Assembly: GCA_017552475.1 (NCBI GenBank)
Contig: JAFZPY010000081.1
Coordinates: forward strand, 1-42,937
Reading direction: 5' to 3'
Length of the DNA stretch: 42,937 nt
Origin: Bacteroidales bacterium
Lineage (GTDB): Bacteria > Bacteroidota > Bacteroidia > Bacteroidales > UBA932
Part shown: in pieces, positions 1 to 9,603 of the stretch
Layout of the letters: each line of letters begins with the position of its first letter
Numbering within the stretch: position 1 is the first letter of the stretch
Notes under the pieces: generated by a model
What the model saw: the letters and a program-made list of their open reading frames with translations, nothing else
The model's database searches: none
Told to the model about the DNA's origin: nothing
Position numbers and translations under genes: made by a program

Positions 1-1101
1 AGGGCCTGCTACCGCGAAGTCCTCGAAAGTCCTGACTTCCAGAAGGAATACAATGCCCTCCTGCGCGATTATGTCGGACGTCCGTCGCCGCTGTATCTCT
101 CAAAATCACTGTCGGCACTTCATGGCTGCCATGTCTATCTCAAACGCGAGGATCTCAACCACACCGGAGCCCACAAGATCAACAACGCCATCGGCCAGAT
201 TCTCCTTGCCCGCCGTATGGGCAAGACACGCATCATCGCTGAGACAGGCGCGGGACAGCATGGAGTAGCCACAGCGACAGTCTGCGCCCTGTTCAAGATG
301 CCTTGCACCGTCTACATGGGTGCCACGGACATTGCCCGTCAGCGGCCTAATGTCGAGAAAATGCGCCTTCTCGGAGCCAACGTTGTCTCCGTTGAAAGCG
401 GCAACAAGACACTCAAGGATGCTGTCAATGAAGCCCTGCGCGACTGGTGTTCACACCCGGAAGAGACCTTCTACCTTATCGGCTCCGCCGTCGGTCCCCA
501 TCCCTATCCCGACCTCGTGGCCCGTCTCCAATCCGTCATCAGCGAAGAAATCCGTGCGCAGCTCACGGAAAAGGAAGGACGTCCCAACCCCGACTACCTC
601 GTAGCCTGCATTGGAGGGGGCTCCAATGCCGCCGGCACTTTCTACCATTATTTAGACGAGCCATCCGTGCAGTTGATAGGCGCAGAGGCGGGCGGTCTCG
701 GCGTAGAGACCGGCAAGACCGCCGCTACGCTCACAATCGGCACTGTGGGTTTCTTACACGGAGCCAAATCAATGGTAATGCAGGACGAAAACGGCCAAGT
801 GGCCGAACCCTTCAGCATCTCTGCCGGACTCGACTATCCGGGCGTAGGACCGCTCCATGCAGAACTTGTGCGCGAACACCGACTCCGTGTCATTCCCGTC
901 AACGACGATGATGCGATGAGAGCTGCCTATGAGCTCAACCGTCTCGACGGCATCCTCCCGGCAATCGAGTCCGCACATGCGCTCGCGGCTCTCCACAAAC
1001 TTGATTTCAAACCCTCCGACATCGTCGTCATGACTCTCTCCGGCCGCGGCGACAAGGACGCCGATACTTATCTTAAGTACGCAGAACAATACAAAATATG
1101 A
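1..1101 (+). CDS. trpB: Tryptophan synthase beta chain, 5' end cut by window
   Basis: PLP enzyme that condenses indole with serine to make tryptophan; it works as an alpha2beta2 complex with TrpA, encoded at the other end of this operon. Frame 1 is open from base 1, so the start lies outside the window; 366 residues are visible and roughly 25-30 N-terminal residues are missing compared with the usual length near 395. The PLP lysine lies in HKINNAIG (Lys codon 175-177), and the phosphate-binding glycine loop GGGSNAAG is at about 613-636. An internal ATG at 217 would remove the PLP lysine and is not the start. The stop overlaps the trpE start as ATGA (1098-1101), which suggests translational coupling. 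Identification is firm. Confidence 0.97.
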   Translation, partial: RACYREVLESPDFQKEYNALLRDYVGRPSPLYLSKSLSALHGCHVYLKREDLNHTGAHKINNAIGQILLARRMGKTRIIAETGAGQHGVATATVCALFKMPCTVYMGATDIARQRPNVEKMRLLGANVVSVESGNKTLKDAVNEALRDWCSHPEETFYLIGSAVGPHPYPDLVARLQSVISEEIRAQLTEKEGRPNPDYLVACIGGGSNAAGTFYHYLDEPSVQLIGAEAGGLGVETGKTAATLTIGTVGFLHGAKSMVMQDENGQVAEPFSISAGLDYPGVGPLHAELVREHRLRVIPVNDDDAMRAAYELNRLDGILPAIESAHALAALHKLDFKPSDIVVMTLSGRGDKDADTYLKYAEQYKI

Positions 1102-2522
1102 AAACATTCAGTTACAATGTCGCTTTGCGCCCCATTCCCGGCGACCTCGCCACTCCGGTGAGCACATATCTTAAAATACGCGACCTGTTCCCGCAGAGCG
1201 CTCTCATGGAGAGCTCCGACTATCACGGTGCTGAGAACAACCGCAGCTTCATTGCGCTGGAGCCTATCGCATCCATCAGCGTAGCACACGATGAGGTAGT
1301 GTACAATTTGCCGGACAGAAGCCGTGAGACAAAGAAAATCAATTCTTCGTTCACTGTTCCGGACGCTTTCGCTGATTTCATGTCGCGTTTTGAAGTACAA
1401 GGTGAATATGCGCATTATTGCGGGCTTTATGGCTATATGGGCTTCAATGCTGTGCACTACTTCGAGAACATTGATATAAAAGACAGCCGCGAGTCACGCA
1501 ATGACGCTCCGGATATCTGTTATATATTATATCGCTACCTGGTCGTATTCAATGATTATCACAATGAAATGATGCTCCTGGGGCTTGAAGGCGACGGCGC
1601 CGGAAGCAGAATGGATGACATTGAGCATGCCATCCGCACCGACTCTTTTCCGGTATATTCGTTCCGTGCTCTCGGAGAGGCTGTGTCGACCATTACGGAT
1701 GACGAACACAGGGAAAATATCCGACGTGGCATTGCCCACTGTATGAGGGGCGACGTGTTTCAGATAGTGCTTTCGAGAAGGTTCGTGCAGAAGTTTGAAG
1801 GTGATGATTTCCAGCTGTACAGGGCACTGAGACAGATTAATCCTTCACCATATCTGTTCTATTTTGATTTCGGAGGTTTCAGGATTTTCGGTTCATCGCC
1901 GGAGACGCACTGCCGGATAGAGGGAGGACGCGCGTATATCGACCCCATCGCCGGGACTATGAAGCGTATCGGTGACAGGACGAAGGATGAAGCTATCGCC
2001 GCAGCCCTTCTCGCTGACCCCAAGGAAAATGCGGAGCACACCATGCTTGTGGATCTTGCGCGGAATGACCTCAGCCGCAACTGCTCCCATGTCAAGGTCG
2101 ATTTCTTCAAGGATGTACAGTATTACAGCCATGTGATTCATCTGGTGTCCCGTGTCAGCGGTGAGCTGAAGCCCGGTGTCAATCCGATAAAGCTGCTCGC
2201 GGACACATTTCCTGCCGGGACTTTGAGCGGTGCGCCCAAGGTGAAGGCTATGGAGTTGATTTCCAGATACGAGCCGCACAACAGGGGAGCCTACGGTGGC
2301 TGCATCGGGTTTATCGGGCTCAACGGCTCGCTGAATCAGGCGATTACCATCCGCACGTTTGTGAGCCGCAACGGTGAGCTCTGGTTTCAGGCCGGAGGCG
2401 GCATCGTCGCCGCATCGGACGTCGAGGCCGAGCTCGCCGAGGTCAACAACAAGCTCGGCGCCCTCCGCAGGGCTATCACCAAATGTTCGTGCCAGGAATC
2501 CTCGGACCAAGCCCAAGGATGA
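1098..2522 (+). CDS. trpE: Anthranilate synthase component I
   Basis: Converts chorismate plus ammonia, supplied by TrpG, to anthranilate, the first committed step of tryptophan synthesis. The 474-residue protein shows the N-terminal LMES sequence (residues 36-39), matching the LLES-type tryptophan feedback site, then [27 protein letters not shown] and [18 protein letters not shown] of the chorismate-binding domain. The start overlaps the trpB stop by 4 bp. The last ten or so residues (QESSDQAQG and neighbours) are not family-like: they are translated from a palindromic repeat (2497-2524), and the TGA stop is part of the repeat's GGATGACG end. The catalytic core is complete, so the enzyme should be active. 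Confidence 0.97.
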   Translation: MKTFSYNVALRPIPGDLATPVSTYLKIRDLFPQSALMESSDYHGAENNRSFIALEPIASISVAHDEVVYNLPDRSRETKKINSSFTVPDAFADFMSRFEVQGEYAHYCGLYGYMGFNAVHYFENIDIKDSRESRNDAPDICYILYRYLVVFNDYHNEMMLLGLEGDGAGSRMDDIEHAIRTDSFPVYSFRALGEAVSTITDDEHRENIRRGIAHCMRGDVFQIVLSRRFVQKFEGDDFQLYRALRQINPSPYLFYFDFGGFRIFGSSPETHCRIEGGRAYIDPIAGTMKRIGDRTKDEAIAAALLADPKENAEHTMLVDLARNDLSRNCSHVKVDFFKDVQYYSHVIHLVSRVSGELKPGVNPIKLLADTFPAGTLSGAPKVKAMELISRYEPHNRGAYGGCIGFIGLNGSLNQAITIRTFVSRNGELWFQAGGGIVAASDVEAELAEVNNKLGALRRAITKCSCQESSDQAQG

Positions 2523-2560
2523 CGTGTCGCGTCATTCCTGGCCGTAAGGCCGAGAATCTT
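2497..2560. repeat. Two 31-bp-family palindromic repeats, head to head, at the trpE/trpG junction
   Basis: The first copy (2497-2524) ends in CCAAGGATGACG and the second, in opposite orientation (2530-2560), starts CGTCATTCCTGG and ends GAGAATCTT with GGCCGTAAGGCC in the middle. Both match the family seen at 5239-5269 and 11355-11435. GCCAGGAAT (2491-2499) and ATTCCTGGC (2534-2542) could pair into a larger hairpin. The pair encodes the trpE C-terminal tail and stop and fills most of the trpE-trpG gap. Confidence 0.8.
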
Positions 2561-2575
2561 AATACAGCAATAAAG

Positions 2576-3145
2576 ATGAAGATACTATTAATAGACAATT
2601 ACGACAGCTTTACGTACAACCTCAGGCAGTTGCTGGAAGAGGAAGGAGCGGAGGTGACGGTTGTTCGCAATGACAAGTACAACCCTTCTGAGCTCGGAGG
2701 ATATGACAAACTCGTGCTGTCGCCGGGGCCGGGAATTCCGGACGAGGCGGGAGCCCTCAAGGAGACTGTCAGGATGTGGGCCGGGAAGAAGCCGATGCTT
2801 GGCGTCTGCCTTGGACATCAGGCCATAGGAGAGGTATTCGGAGGCCGCCTCATCAATCTCAGCAAGGTATTTCATGGCGTACAGACGTTAGTGACACTGA
2901 CCGGGGAGGGCGACTATTTATTCGACGGGCTGCCGGAAAAGTTTCCTGCTGGACGCTATCATTCCTGGGTGGTAGACAGGGACAGCCTGCCGGAGAAGCT
3001 TGTGGTGACGTCGCTGAGCGACGAAGGGCAGATAATGTCCATGAGGCACCTGGAATACGATATACATGGCATCCAGTTCCATCCGGAATCAGTCCTTACA
3101 CCGGAAGGACGTACAATAATCAGTAATTTCGTAAAACACCAATAA
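2576..3145 (+). CDS. trpG: Anthranilate synthase component II (glutamine amidotransferase)
   Basis: Class I glutamine amidotransferase that releases ammonia from glutamine for TrpE. The protein has 189 residues. The oxyanion loop SPGPGIP starts at residue 49, nucleophile Cys78 lies in GVCLGHQ, and the His169/Glu171 pair lies in QFHPES. The frame is open upstream to an ATG at 2483, but that start would lie inside trpE and add residues read from a repeat. The ATG at 2576 starts directly at the conserved MKILLIDNYDSF and is chosen. It is separated from trpE by 53 nt, the only real gap in the operon, which is filled by palindromic repeat DNA. It is a stand-alone subunit, not fused to a phosphoribosyltransferase domain. 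Confidence 0.96.
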   Translation: MKILLIDNYDSFTYNLRQLLEEEGAEVTVVRNDKYNPSELGGYDKLVLSPGPGIPDEAGALKETVRMWAGKKPMLGVCLGHQAIGEVFGGRLINLSKVFHGVQTLVTLTGEGDYLFDGLPEKFPAGRYHSWVVDRDSLPEKLVVTSLSDEGQIMSMRHLEYDIHGIQFHPESVLTPEGRTIISNFVKHQ

Positions 3146-3148
3146 CCC

Positions 3149-4144
3149 ATGAAACAGATACTTGAACGCCTTTTCAGAGGCGAGTTCCTGACTGTGGAAG
3201 AATCCCGCAATCTCCTGACCGGCATCGGCCGGAAAGAATATCCCGCCGCGCAGGTCGCAGCCCTGATGACGGTCTACCGTATGCGTCCCATCACAGTGGA
3301 TGAAATGGTCGGTTACAGGTCGGCCCTCATCGACGCTGCTGTCAAGGTGGACCTGTCAGAATACGGCGCGACTGAAATCGTCGGCACGGGCGGCGACGGC
3401 AAGAACACTTTCAATATATCGACATGTTCCGCTTTTGTCGTTGCCGGAGCGGGCTACAAGGTGGCGAAGCACGGCAATGTAGGCTCCTCTTCCGTGAGCG
3501 GAGCCAGCAACGTGCTCATGCAGCACGGAGTGAAGTTTTCCTCTGATGAGTCCAAACTGAGAAAGTCCATCGAGGCTTCAGGCGTGGCATATATGCATGC
3601 TCCGTTGTTTCATCCGGCCCTTGCCGCCGTGGGCCCTATTAGGAAAGAGATTGGTTTCAAGACTTTCTTCAACCTGCTTGGTCCGCTTACCAATCCTTCC
3701 GGTCCTTCGTACCAGCTTCTCGGCGTGGCCGATTTGTCGCAGCTTCGCCTGTATACGGCAGTGCTGCAGCGCCTGGGGATTGGTTTTTCCATCGTCACGT
3801 CGTTGGACGGTTATGACGAGATTTCACTGACTTCTGATTTTAAGGTATCGTGCAATGCTACCGAGAGCATATATTCGCCCGAGAGTTTCGGCTTCGAGCG
3901 CAGCGAGCCGGGCTCGCTGCATGGCGGCGCGACCCCCGGGGAGGCGTCGAAAATTTTCGACGACGTGCTGGAGGGGCGCGCCACCGCGCCGCAGCGCAAT
4001 GCCGTCATTGCGGGTGCTGCCTTCGCAATCCGCAATTTCGTGCCTGAGCGGAGTGTAGAGGATTGCATCGCTGCGGCGGCGGAGTCGCTGGACAGTGGCA
4101 GGGCGCTCGGGTGTTTCCGTAAATTTGTTGAGATAAATGGCTGA
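3149..4144 (+). CDS. trpD: Anthranilate phosphoribosyltransferase
   Basis: Transfers phosphoribose from PRPP to anthranilate, the second pathway step. The 331-residue length is normal. The PRPP-binding glycine loop GTGGDGKNTFN starts at residue 79, KHGN is at 107-110, and it is followed by the Ser-rich GSSSVSGASNV segment, which stands where most family members have a KHGNR(S/G)-type motif. It begins 3 nt after the trpG stop and its last 8 nt overlap trpC, so the four central genes are probably translationally coupled. Confidence 0.96.
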   Translation: MKQILERLFRGEFLTVEESRNLLTGIGRKEYPAAQVAALMTVYRMRPITVDEMVGYRSALIDAAVKVDLSEYGATEIVGTGGDGKNTFNISTCSAFVVAGAGYKVAKHGNVGSSSVSGASNVLMQHGVKFSSDESKLRKSIEASGVAYMHAPLFHPALAAVGPIRKEIGFKTFFNLLGPLTNPSGPSYQLLGVADLSQLRLYTAVLQRLGIGFSIVTSLDGYDEISLTSDFKVSCNATESIYSPESFGFERSEPGSLHGGATPGEASKIFDDVLEGRATAPQRNAVIAGAAFAIRNFVPERSVEDCIAAAAESLDSGRALGCFRKFVEING

Positions 4145-4928
4145 TATTCTTGAAACCATCCTTGCAGCCAAGAGGCTGGAGGTAGAGCGCGCACGGGCCG
4201 CTGTGCCAGTGACGGAGCTGGAGGCTCAGATAGAGGCCGCAGGCCGTAAGACGCTGAGCCTCCGGGGGGCGTTGGAGGCGTCCGGAAGCGGTGTGATCGC
4301 CGAGTTCAAAAGGAAGTCGCCTTCGAAGGGATGGATTCACCCGGACGCCCGTGTGGAGGACATCGCGCCTGCTTACGCGGCTGCCGGAGCCTCCGGGCTT
4401 TCCGTCTTGACGGACAGAGAGTTTTTCGGCGGCTCGGCGGATGATTTGCGTGCTGCGCGGGCGCTGGTAGATATTCCGATTTTGCGAAAAGAGTTTGTCG
4501 TGGATGAGTATCAGCTTGTTGAGGCGCGTGCAATGGGAGCTGATGCGGTGTTGTTGATTGCAGCGGCATTGAAACCGACGGAGGCTAAGAGGTGGGCAGC
4601 CAAGGCGCATGAACTTGGACTGGAGGTGTTGTTGGAGATTCATAATGAGCTGGAGCTGGATACATTCGGGCCGGATGTTGACATTATTGGCGTGAATAAT
4701 CGTGACTTGAAGGTATTCCGGACTGATCCTGAGGCAAGTGTGCGGCTTTTCGAGAAGTTGCCGTCGGAGGCGTTGCCGATCACCGAGAGCGGGCTGACCG
4801 ACCCGGCGGTGGCTGCGGGATTGCGAAAAACGGGCTACCGGGGTTTTCTGGTGGGGGAGGCGCTCATGTCGAAGGAGGACCCTGGAATGGCGCTGAGAAC
4901 TTATATTTGGAGGATGATTTATGCGTAA
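4137..4928 (+). CDS. trpC: Indole-3-glycerol-phosphate synthase
   Basis: Closes the indole ring from carboxyphenylamino-deoxyribulose phosphate. This is a TIM-barrel enzyme of 263 residues. Visible motifs are IAEFKRKSPSKG (catalytic Lys region on strand 1), LRKEFVVDEYQ (second catalytic Lys), LEVLLEIHN, GVNNRDLKVF and ITESGLTD (phosphate site). It is monofunctional: TrpF is encoded separately downstream, unlike in E. coli, where the two are fused. It overlaps trpD by 8 nt and trpF by 8 nt. Confidence 0.96.
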   Translation: MADILETILAAKRLEVERARAAVPVTELEAQIEAAGRKTLSLRGALEASGSGVIAEFKRKSPSKGWIHPDARVEDIAPAYAAAGASGLSVLTDREFFGGSADDLRAARALVDIPILRKEFVVDEYQLVEARAMGADAVLLIAAALKPTEAKRWAAKAHELGLEVLLEIHNELELDTFGPDVDIIGVNNRDLKVFRTDPEASVRLFEKLPSEALPITESGLTDPAVAAGLRKTGYRGFLVGEALMSKEDPGMALRTYIWRMIYA

Positions 4929-5571
4929 GGGGTTGATTGTCAAGGTATGCGGTCTGCGTGACGGCGAGAATATCAGGGCTGTCGAGGCGGCCGGGGCAGA
5001 TATGTTCGGCTTTATTTTTTATCCCGGTTCTCCGAGATTCGTGTCGGAGGTGCCGTCTTACCTGCCGGTGACGGGGGAGAGGGTTGGGGTGTTCGTGAAG
5101 CCGTCGCTTGAGGAGGTGATGCAGAGGGTGGAGGCGTTCGGGCTGACGGCGGTGCAGTTGTACGGGGCGACGGGGGAGTTATGTAAGCTGTTGAGGAAGA
5201 GGGAAGTGAAGGTGATGTTGGCGGGTGGTGTCGTTTCTGAGATCCTCGGCCTGGCGGCCAAAGATGACGGGCTTACGCAGGCGGCCGGGGGTGACGCGGA
5301 TATGTTGGTGTTTGACACGCCTTGTGAAGGGTATGGTGGGAGCGGGAGACGGTTTGATTGGTCTGTATTAAGGAATTATGTGGGGACGGTGCCGTTTCTG
5401 CTGAGCGGCGGGATTGGTCCTGAAAGTGTCGGGGATGTGTTGGCATTGGAGCATCCGATGCTGGCTGGAGTGGATTTGAACAGCAGGTTTGAGTTGGAAC
5501 CGGGGTTGAAGGATGCTGGAGCGTTGAAATTGTTTATTGAAAGATTGAAGAATTATGGAAAACAGGATTAA
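4921..5571 (+). CDS. trpF: Phosphoribosylanthranilate isomerase carrying an in-frame palindromic repeat
   Basis: Isomerises phosphoribosylanthranilate (Amadori rearrangement) between the TrpD and TrpC steps. The 216 residues include KVCGLRD with the catalytic Cys, GFIFYPGSPR, AVQLYG (usually VQLHG), LLSGGIGPESV and GVDLNSRFE with the catalytic Asp. The stretch between the VMLAGG strand and DMLVFDT is longer than expected and unlike the family: residues EILGLAAKDD there are read from a 31-bp palindromic repeat at 5239-5269. The frame stays open and all catalytic motifs are intact, so the protein is probably functional with a modified surface loop. It overlaps trpC by 8 nt and trpA by 17 nt. 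Confidence 0.95.
   Translation: MRKGLIVKVCGLRDGENIRAVEAAGADMFGFIFYPGSPRFVSEVPSYLPVTGERVGVFVKPSLEEVMQRVEAFGLTAVQLYGATGELCKLLRKREVKVMLAGGVVSEILGLAAKDDGLTQAAGGDADMLVFDTPCEGYGGSGRRFDWSVLRNYVGTVPFLLSGGIGPESVGDVLALEHPMLAGVDLNSRFELEPGLKDAGALKLFIERLKNYGKQD
5239..5269. repeat. Palindromic repeat copy inside trpF
   Basis: The 31-bp segment starts GAGATCCTCGG and ends CCAAAGATGACG, with the GGCC...GGCC centre. By eye it matches the inverted 11355-11385 copy at 26 of 31 positions. It is read in frame as EILGLAAKDD. Confidence 0.75.
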
Positions 5572-6331
5572 AACATTGTTTGAAAGCAAGCAGGAGGGGA
5601 TTTTGTCGGTGTATTTCTGCGCCGGGGACCCGGATATTGACGGGACTGTGGCGACTGTCGAGGCTCTTGAGAGGGCTGGCGTGGATATGGTGGAAATCGG
5701 GATGCCGTTCAGCGATCCGATTGCGGACGGGCCTGTGATTCAGGGCGCTGCGACCAATGCGATCAGGCAGGGAATGAGCGTAGGAATGTTATTTGAGCAG
5801 CTGGAGGGGATTCGTGCCAGGGTGAAGATGCCGCTCTTGCTTATGGGGTATTATAATGTCGCGTATCATTATGGGATGGAGCGTTTTTTTGAAAGATGTG
5901 CGGAGTGTGGGATTGACGGCCTGATTATCCCGGATATGCCGTTTGAAGAGTATGTGAGGGATTATGCTGCAATGGCTGAGAGATTTGGTGTGAAGATGGT
6001 GTTCCTGGTGACGCCGGAGACTTCGGAAGAGAGGATCAGGCAGCTGGATGAAGCAACGGACGGGTTTATCTATGCGGTGTCGTCGGCTTCCGTGACTGGC
6101 GCGCAGAAGGAGTTTGGCGCGGCGAAGGAGGCATATTTTGCCCGTCTTTCTTCGATGCGGCTGCGCAATCCGTGGCTGATAGGTTTTGGCATTTCTAACC
6201 GGCAGACTCGTCAGGCTGCGGAAAAATATGCCCGCGGAGTGATTGTCGGGTCGAAATTTGTGACTTTGTTGGAAGAATTACGTGACCCCGGAAAGGCTGC
6301 TTCTGCCCTGCTGGAAGCTCTGGCTAAGTGA
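5555..6331 (+). CDS. trpA: Tryptophan synthase alpha chain
   Basis: Cleaves indole-3-glycerol phosphate to indole and glyceraldehyde-3-phosphate; indole is channelled to TrpB. The 258 residues form a TIM barrel. FCAGDPD stands in the usual TAGDP position, catalytic Glu47 is in VEIGMPFSDP, catalytic Asp58 is in IADGP, and the phosphate sites VTGAQ and FGISN follow. It overlaps trpF by 17 nt and is the last trp gene. No hairpin plus T-run is visible in the 128 nt after it, so some transcripts may continue into the SusC gene. Confidence 0.96.
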   Translation: MENRIKTLFESKQEGILSVYFCAGDPDIDGTVATVEALERAGVDMVEIGMPFSDPIADGPVIQGAATNAIRQGMSVGMLFEQLEGIRARVKMPLLLMGYYNVAYHYGMERFFERCAECGIDGLIIPDMPFEEYVRDYAAMAERFGVKMVFLVTPETSEERIRQLDEATDGFIYAVSSASVTGAQKEFGAAKEAYFARLSSMRLRNPWLIGFGISNRQTRQAAEKYARGVIVGSKFVTLLEELRDPGKAASALLEALAK

Positions 6332-6393
6332 CAAGTCTGCGCATTTTGTGTAGATAATTACGTATTTTGCATGGGTTGGTGAGTTGAATGAGT

Positions 6394-6401
6394 TAAATTT
6401 G
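6394..6401 (+). promoter_or_regulatory. Putative -7 element TAAATTTG upstream of SusC
   Basis: Exact match to the Bacteroidota -7 consensus TAnnTTTG, about 60 nt before the SusC start. The -33 element is weak (a TTTG lies 24 nt upstream, longer than the usual 19-21). The rest of the 128-nt gap shows nothing else. Confidence 0.5.
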
Positions 6402-6459
6402 TGGAAGGATAACACTAGTTAAACCACACAATATTATAACCAACCTGATTCACTTACTT

Positions 6460-9400
6460 ATGCTCAAAAAGAATCTGATTTGTTTGGTGACTGTCCTTTT
6501 CGCGGCTGCCTGGAGCACTTTTGCACAAGGTGTTCCGACTGTTTCCGGTACAGTCACCGATGTCAATGGTCCCGTAGTCGGGGCCGTTGTCTTGGTTCAG
6601 GGTACTGATGCCAATGCCGTGACGGATCTTAATGGTGCCTACACCATTTCCGCCGGATCGAACGCAGTCCTTGAATTTACCTGTCTTGGATATAAGACCA
6701 GGACCGAAGCCGTCGCCGGCCGCAAGGTGATCAACGTGGTTCTCGAAGAGGACACGATGCTCCTGCAGGACGCCATTGTCCTTGGTTATGGAGCTACGGC
6801 GAGAAAGAAAGACCTCTCCGCTTCCGTCGGAGTGCTCTCCAACACCGAGGACCTCGTGATCCGTCCGGTTTCTTCAACTGAAGCGATGCTTCAGGGCCAG
6901 CTCCCGGGCGTGACCATCTCAGCCACTGGCGGTGACCCTACTTCCACTCCATCCATCGTCATTCGCGGACAGGGTTCACGCAACGGTGACTCGGTCCTCT
7001 GGGTCGTTGACGGTGTGCCCGGTGCGCCTCTCACCTCCATGAACGATATCGAGTCCATCGTTGTGCTGAAGGATGCCGCGTCCGCCGCTATCTATGGTGC
7101 CCAGTCAGGTGCCGGCGGTGTCATCCTCGTGACCACCAAGAAGGCCGCCAGAGGCATTTCAGTGGGCTATGATGGCGTATTCGGTGTGCGTCAGGCCACC
7201 AATCTGCCCCAGTCCCTCAATGCCGAAGAGGAGATAGAAATGCGTAAGCAGTCCTATGCCAACGCAGGCCTGACCCTTCCCGCAGCCTGGGATACTACCA
7301 GAAACCCCTGGATCAAGACCACACGGACCAACTGGATGGACGAAATCTTCCGCTCCGCCTTCTACCAGAGACACAATGTCTCCCTGAACTATGGCAACGA
7401 AGACGTCAAGAACCGTCTTTCCCTCAGCATGGACAAAGACAACGGTGTCCTCGTCGGTACCTATAATAATAATGTCGGCATCCACTACAACGGTGAATAC
7501 AATATCAACAAATGGGTGAAAATCACCGAAGACCTCACATGGAAACAGAATGACCGTCGCGGTACCAACACCACCAGCGCCTACAGCGGTGCCATCCTCT
7601 CTGCCATCTACATGCCCCAGAGCGCTGAGGCCTACAAGGCTGACGGCTCCTATGGCGGCACCACTACCGAGGATCCCGCATATGCGGCGCAGTATGGCTC
7701 CAACTATGCCGATGCACACGGCGATGCCATCAACCCTCTCCGTATTCTCCTTGCAGACAACGTGCTCGACCGCACTACAAACTTCTGGACAACCAGCGGC
7801 CTGGAGATTGCAAATATCGTGAAGGGCCTTAAGTTCATCAGCCGGTTCACATACGCTACCGATCAGAACTTCTACAAGAGATTCTCTCCCAAGCGTCTCG
7901 AGGTCGGTAAACCGGACCTTAATAACAGCCTGGATTATAGCACCTACAAGAATGAACGCTGGAAGACCGAGAATACCCTCACCTTCGACCGTACTTTCGA
8001 CAAGCACACCGTAGGCGCCCTCCTTGCAACTACGGCCGACCATTATCATGCACGTGGTTTCCAGATCACCGGCAAGACCTTTGACGATGAATCGGACTAC
8101 CTCCAGTTCATCAATTACGCCGGTACCATTTCTGCCTCTGACGTAAACTATGCGGCTACCGATGCAAATGTCGCCGTGGTCGCCCGCGGTTCATACTCAT
8201 ATGATGACAGGTACTTCGTCACAGCATCATGGAGACGTGACTATGCAGGCCGTCTTCCCCAGGGCAACAACTATGGCGATTTCCCTGCCGTGACCGGCGC
8301 ATGGAAGATTTCCAGTGAACCGTTCTTCTCAAAGAACGGTCCCGTAGACCTCCTGAAGATACGTGCTTCATGGGGCCGTATCGGCAACCTCGGCTCTGTG
8401 TCCATGAACTACAAGTCACCCTCCCTCTCGTCCTCTTTCTGGGCCGAGCAGGCTATTTACGGTGTGGAGAACGGATCATTCTATAACAACTTCATGTACC
8501 TCGGCAAGGCACTCAACGGCGCCCTCACCTGGGAGACCTCGCAGCAATGGGACCTCGGTCTCGATGCAGAGATGTTCGCAGGACGCCTGTCAGTGGGACT
8601 TGACTACTACGACAAGAAGACATATAACCTTATCCAGGAACAGTCCATGGGATGGCCGCAGACAATAGGTGTGGATCCGATGCTCGTCAATCAGGGCGTT
8701 ATCCGCAACCGCGGTTTCGAGGCTCTTGTATCATGGAATGACAAGCTCGGCAAGGACTGGTCCTACTTCATGAGCGCCAACTTCGCATATAACAAGAACC
8801 GCGTCGAGAGCACCGGTATCTATGACGATGAAGGCAACGCCGGAGTATGGGTGGGTTCAGGCGGATACCGCACTCTTCCCTACATCTACCAGACTGCTGT
8901 CGGCCAGCCCCTCAACTCATTCTACATGATCAAGACCGACGGTATCTTCCAGACCGATGCCGAAGCTGCTGCATACGTAAGCAAGGACGGCTCGCGCATC
9001 CAGCCCCAGGCCGTGGCCGGAGACCTCAAATTTGTCGACTACAACGGTGACGGCAAGATCAACGACGACGACCGCCAGTATCTCGGCAGTTCCATGCCAA
9101 AGGCTACATTCTCATTCACCGGCGGCATGACCTGGAAGAATCTCTCCTGCAGTTTCATGCTTCAGGGTGTGGCCGGTGCCAAGGCTGCATATATGGCTAA
9201 ATACTCTCTTCTCAGCGATGTTGAGGGCGAGTTCAACCGCAGCCGTGATATCCTCAATGCCTGGAGCCCCTCCAATACTTCTTCCAATATTCCCCGCCTG
9301 AGCAAGAACGATCCGAACGGCAACTTCACCACACCTTCAGACTGGTACCTCGAGGACGCTTCTTACATTCGTCTCAAGAATGTCACCATCTCTTACGATC

Positions 9401-9588
9401 TGACCGATGCACTCCGCAGATGCGCTCACTTCGATGCGCGCGGTAGCCGTATGTCCGTGTACTTCAGCGGTGAGAATCTCCTCACCTTCACGAAGTATTC
9501 TGGTATGGACCCCGAGGTCGGCGGATATGACGCTCTCAGATACCCTGTATCCAGGGTTCTCTCGTTCGGTGTTAAACTTACTTATTAA
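6460..9588 (+). CDS. SusC/RagA-family TonB-dependent outer-membrane transporter
   Basis: Outer-membrane beta-barrel that imports oligosaccharides or similar ligands, powered by TonB-ExbBD, with its SusD partner as a lid. The 1042 residues begin with a signal peptide (1-22, ending STFAQ). A carboxypeptidase-regulatory-like beta-sandwich follows (about 27-95, TVSGTVTD...), then the SusC-specific segment LLQDAIVLGYG, the plug domain (about 115-225, with VDGVPG and DAASAAIYGAQSGAGGVILV), and a barrel ending VLSFGVKLTY with the typical aromatic C-terminus. The SusD gene starts 15 nt downstream. No glycosidase, sulfatase or regulator gene is on the same strand, so the ligand cannot be inferred; the convergent glycosidase/kinase pair could be functionally linked. 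Confidence 0.95.
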   Translation: MLKKNLICLVTVLFAAAWSTFAQGVPTVSGTVTDVNGPVVGAVVLVQGTDANAVTDLNGAYTISAGSNAVLEFTCLGYKTRTEAVAGRKVINVVLEEDTMLLQDAIVLGYGATARKKDLSASVGVLSNTEDLVIRPVSSTEAMLQGQLPGVTISATGGDPTSTPSIVIRGQGSRNGDSVLWVVDGVPGAPLTSMNDIESIVVLKDAASAAIYGAQSGAGGVILVTTKKAARGISVGYDGVFGVRQATNLPQSLNAEEEIEMRKQSYANAGLTLPAAWDTTRNPWIKTTRTNWMDEIFRSAFYQRHNVSLNYGNEDVKNRLSLSMDKDNGVLVGTYNNNVGIHYNGEYNINKWVKITEDLTWKQNDRRGTNTTSAYSGAILSAIYMPQSAEAYKADGSYGGTTTEDPAYAAQYGSNYADAHGDAINPLRILLADNVLDRTTNFWTTSGLEIANIVKGLKFISRFTYATDQNFYKRFSPKRLEVGKPDLNNSLDYSTYKNERWKTENTLTFDRTFDKHTVGALLATTADHYHARGFQITGKTFDDESDYLQFINYAGTISASDVNYAATDANVAVVARGSYSYDDRYFVTASWRRDYAGRLPQGNNYGDFPAVTGAWKISSEPFFSKNGPVDLLKIRASWGRIGNLGSVSMNYKSPSLSSSFWAEQAIYGVENGSFYNNFMYLGKALNGALTWETSQQWDLGLDAEMFAGRLSVGLDYYDKKTYNLIQEQSMGWPQTIGVDPMLVNQGVIRNRGFEALVSWNDKLGKDWSYFMSANFAYNKNRVESTGIYDDEGNAGVWVGSGGYRTLPYIYQTAVGQPLNSFYMIKTDGIFQTDAEAAAYVSKDGSRIQPQAVAGDLKFVDYNGDGKINDDDRQYLGSSMPKATFSFTGGMTWKNLSCSFMLQGVAGAKAAYMAKYSLLSDVEGEFNRSRDILNAWSPSNTSSNIPRLSKNDPNGNFTTPSDWYLEDASYIRLKNVTISYDLTDALRRCAHFDARGSRMSVYFSGENLLTFTKYSGMDPEVGGYDALRYPVSRVLSFGVKLTY

Positions 9589-9603
9589 GGGAGGACAACA
9601 AAC

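Noticed and set aside
4005..4943. 312-codon open frame opposite trpD/trpC
   Set aside because: It lies antisense to two certain genes, has low-complexity Arg/His/Pro-rich sequence and no family motif; it is a shadow of GC-biased codons.
6332..6459. Possible trp terminator or attenuator after trpA
   Set aside because: No stem-loop followed by a T-run could be found by eye. A leader-peptide attenuator would lie before trpB, outside the window.
7159..8049. 296-codon open frame opposite the first SusC gene
   Set aside because: Antisense to a certain gene, Val/Gly/Ile-rich composition typical of complement-strand artefacts, no promoter or start signal.
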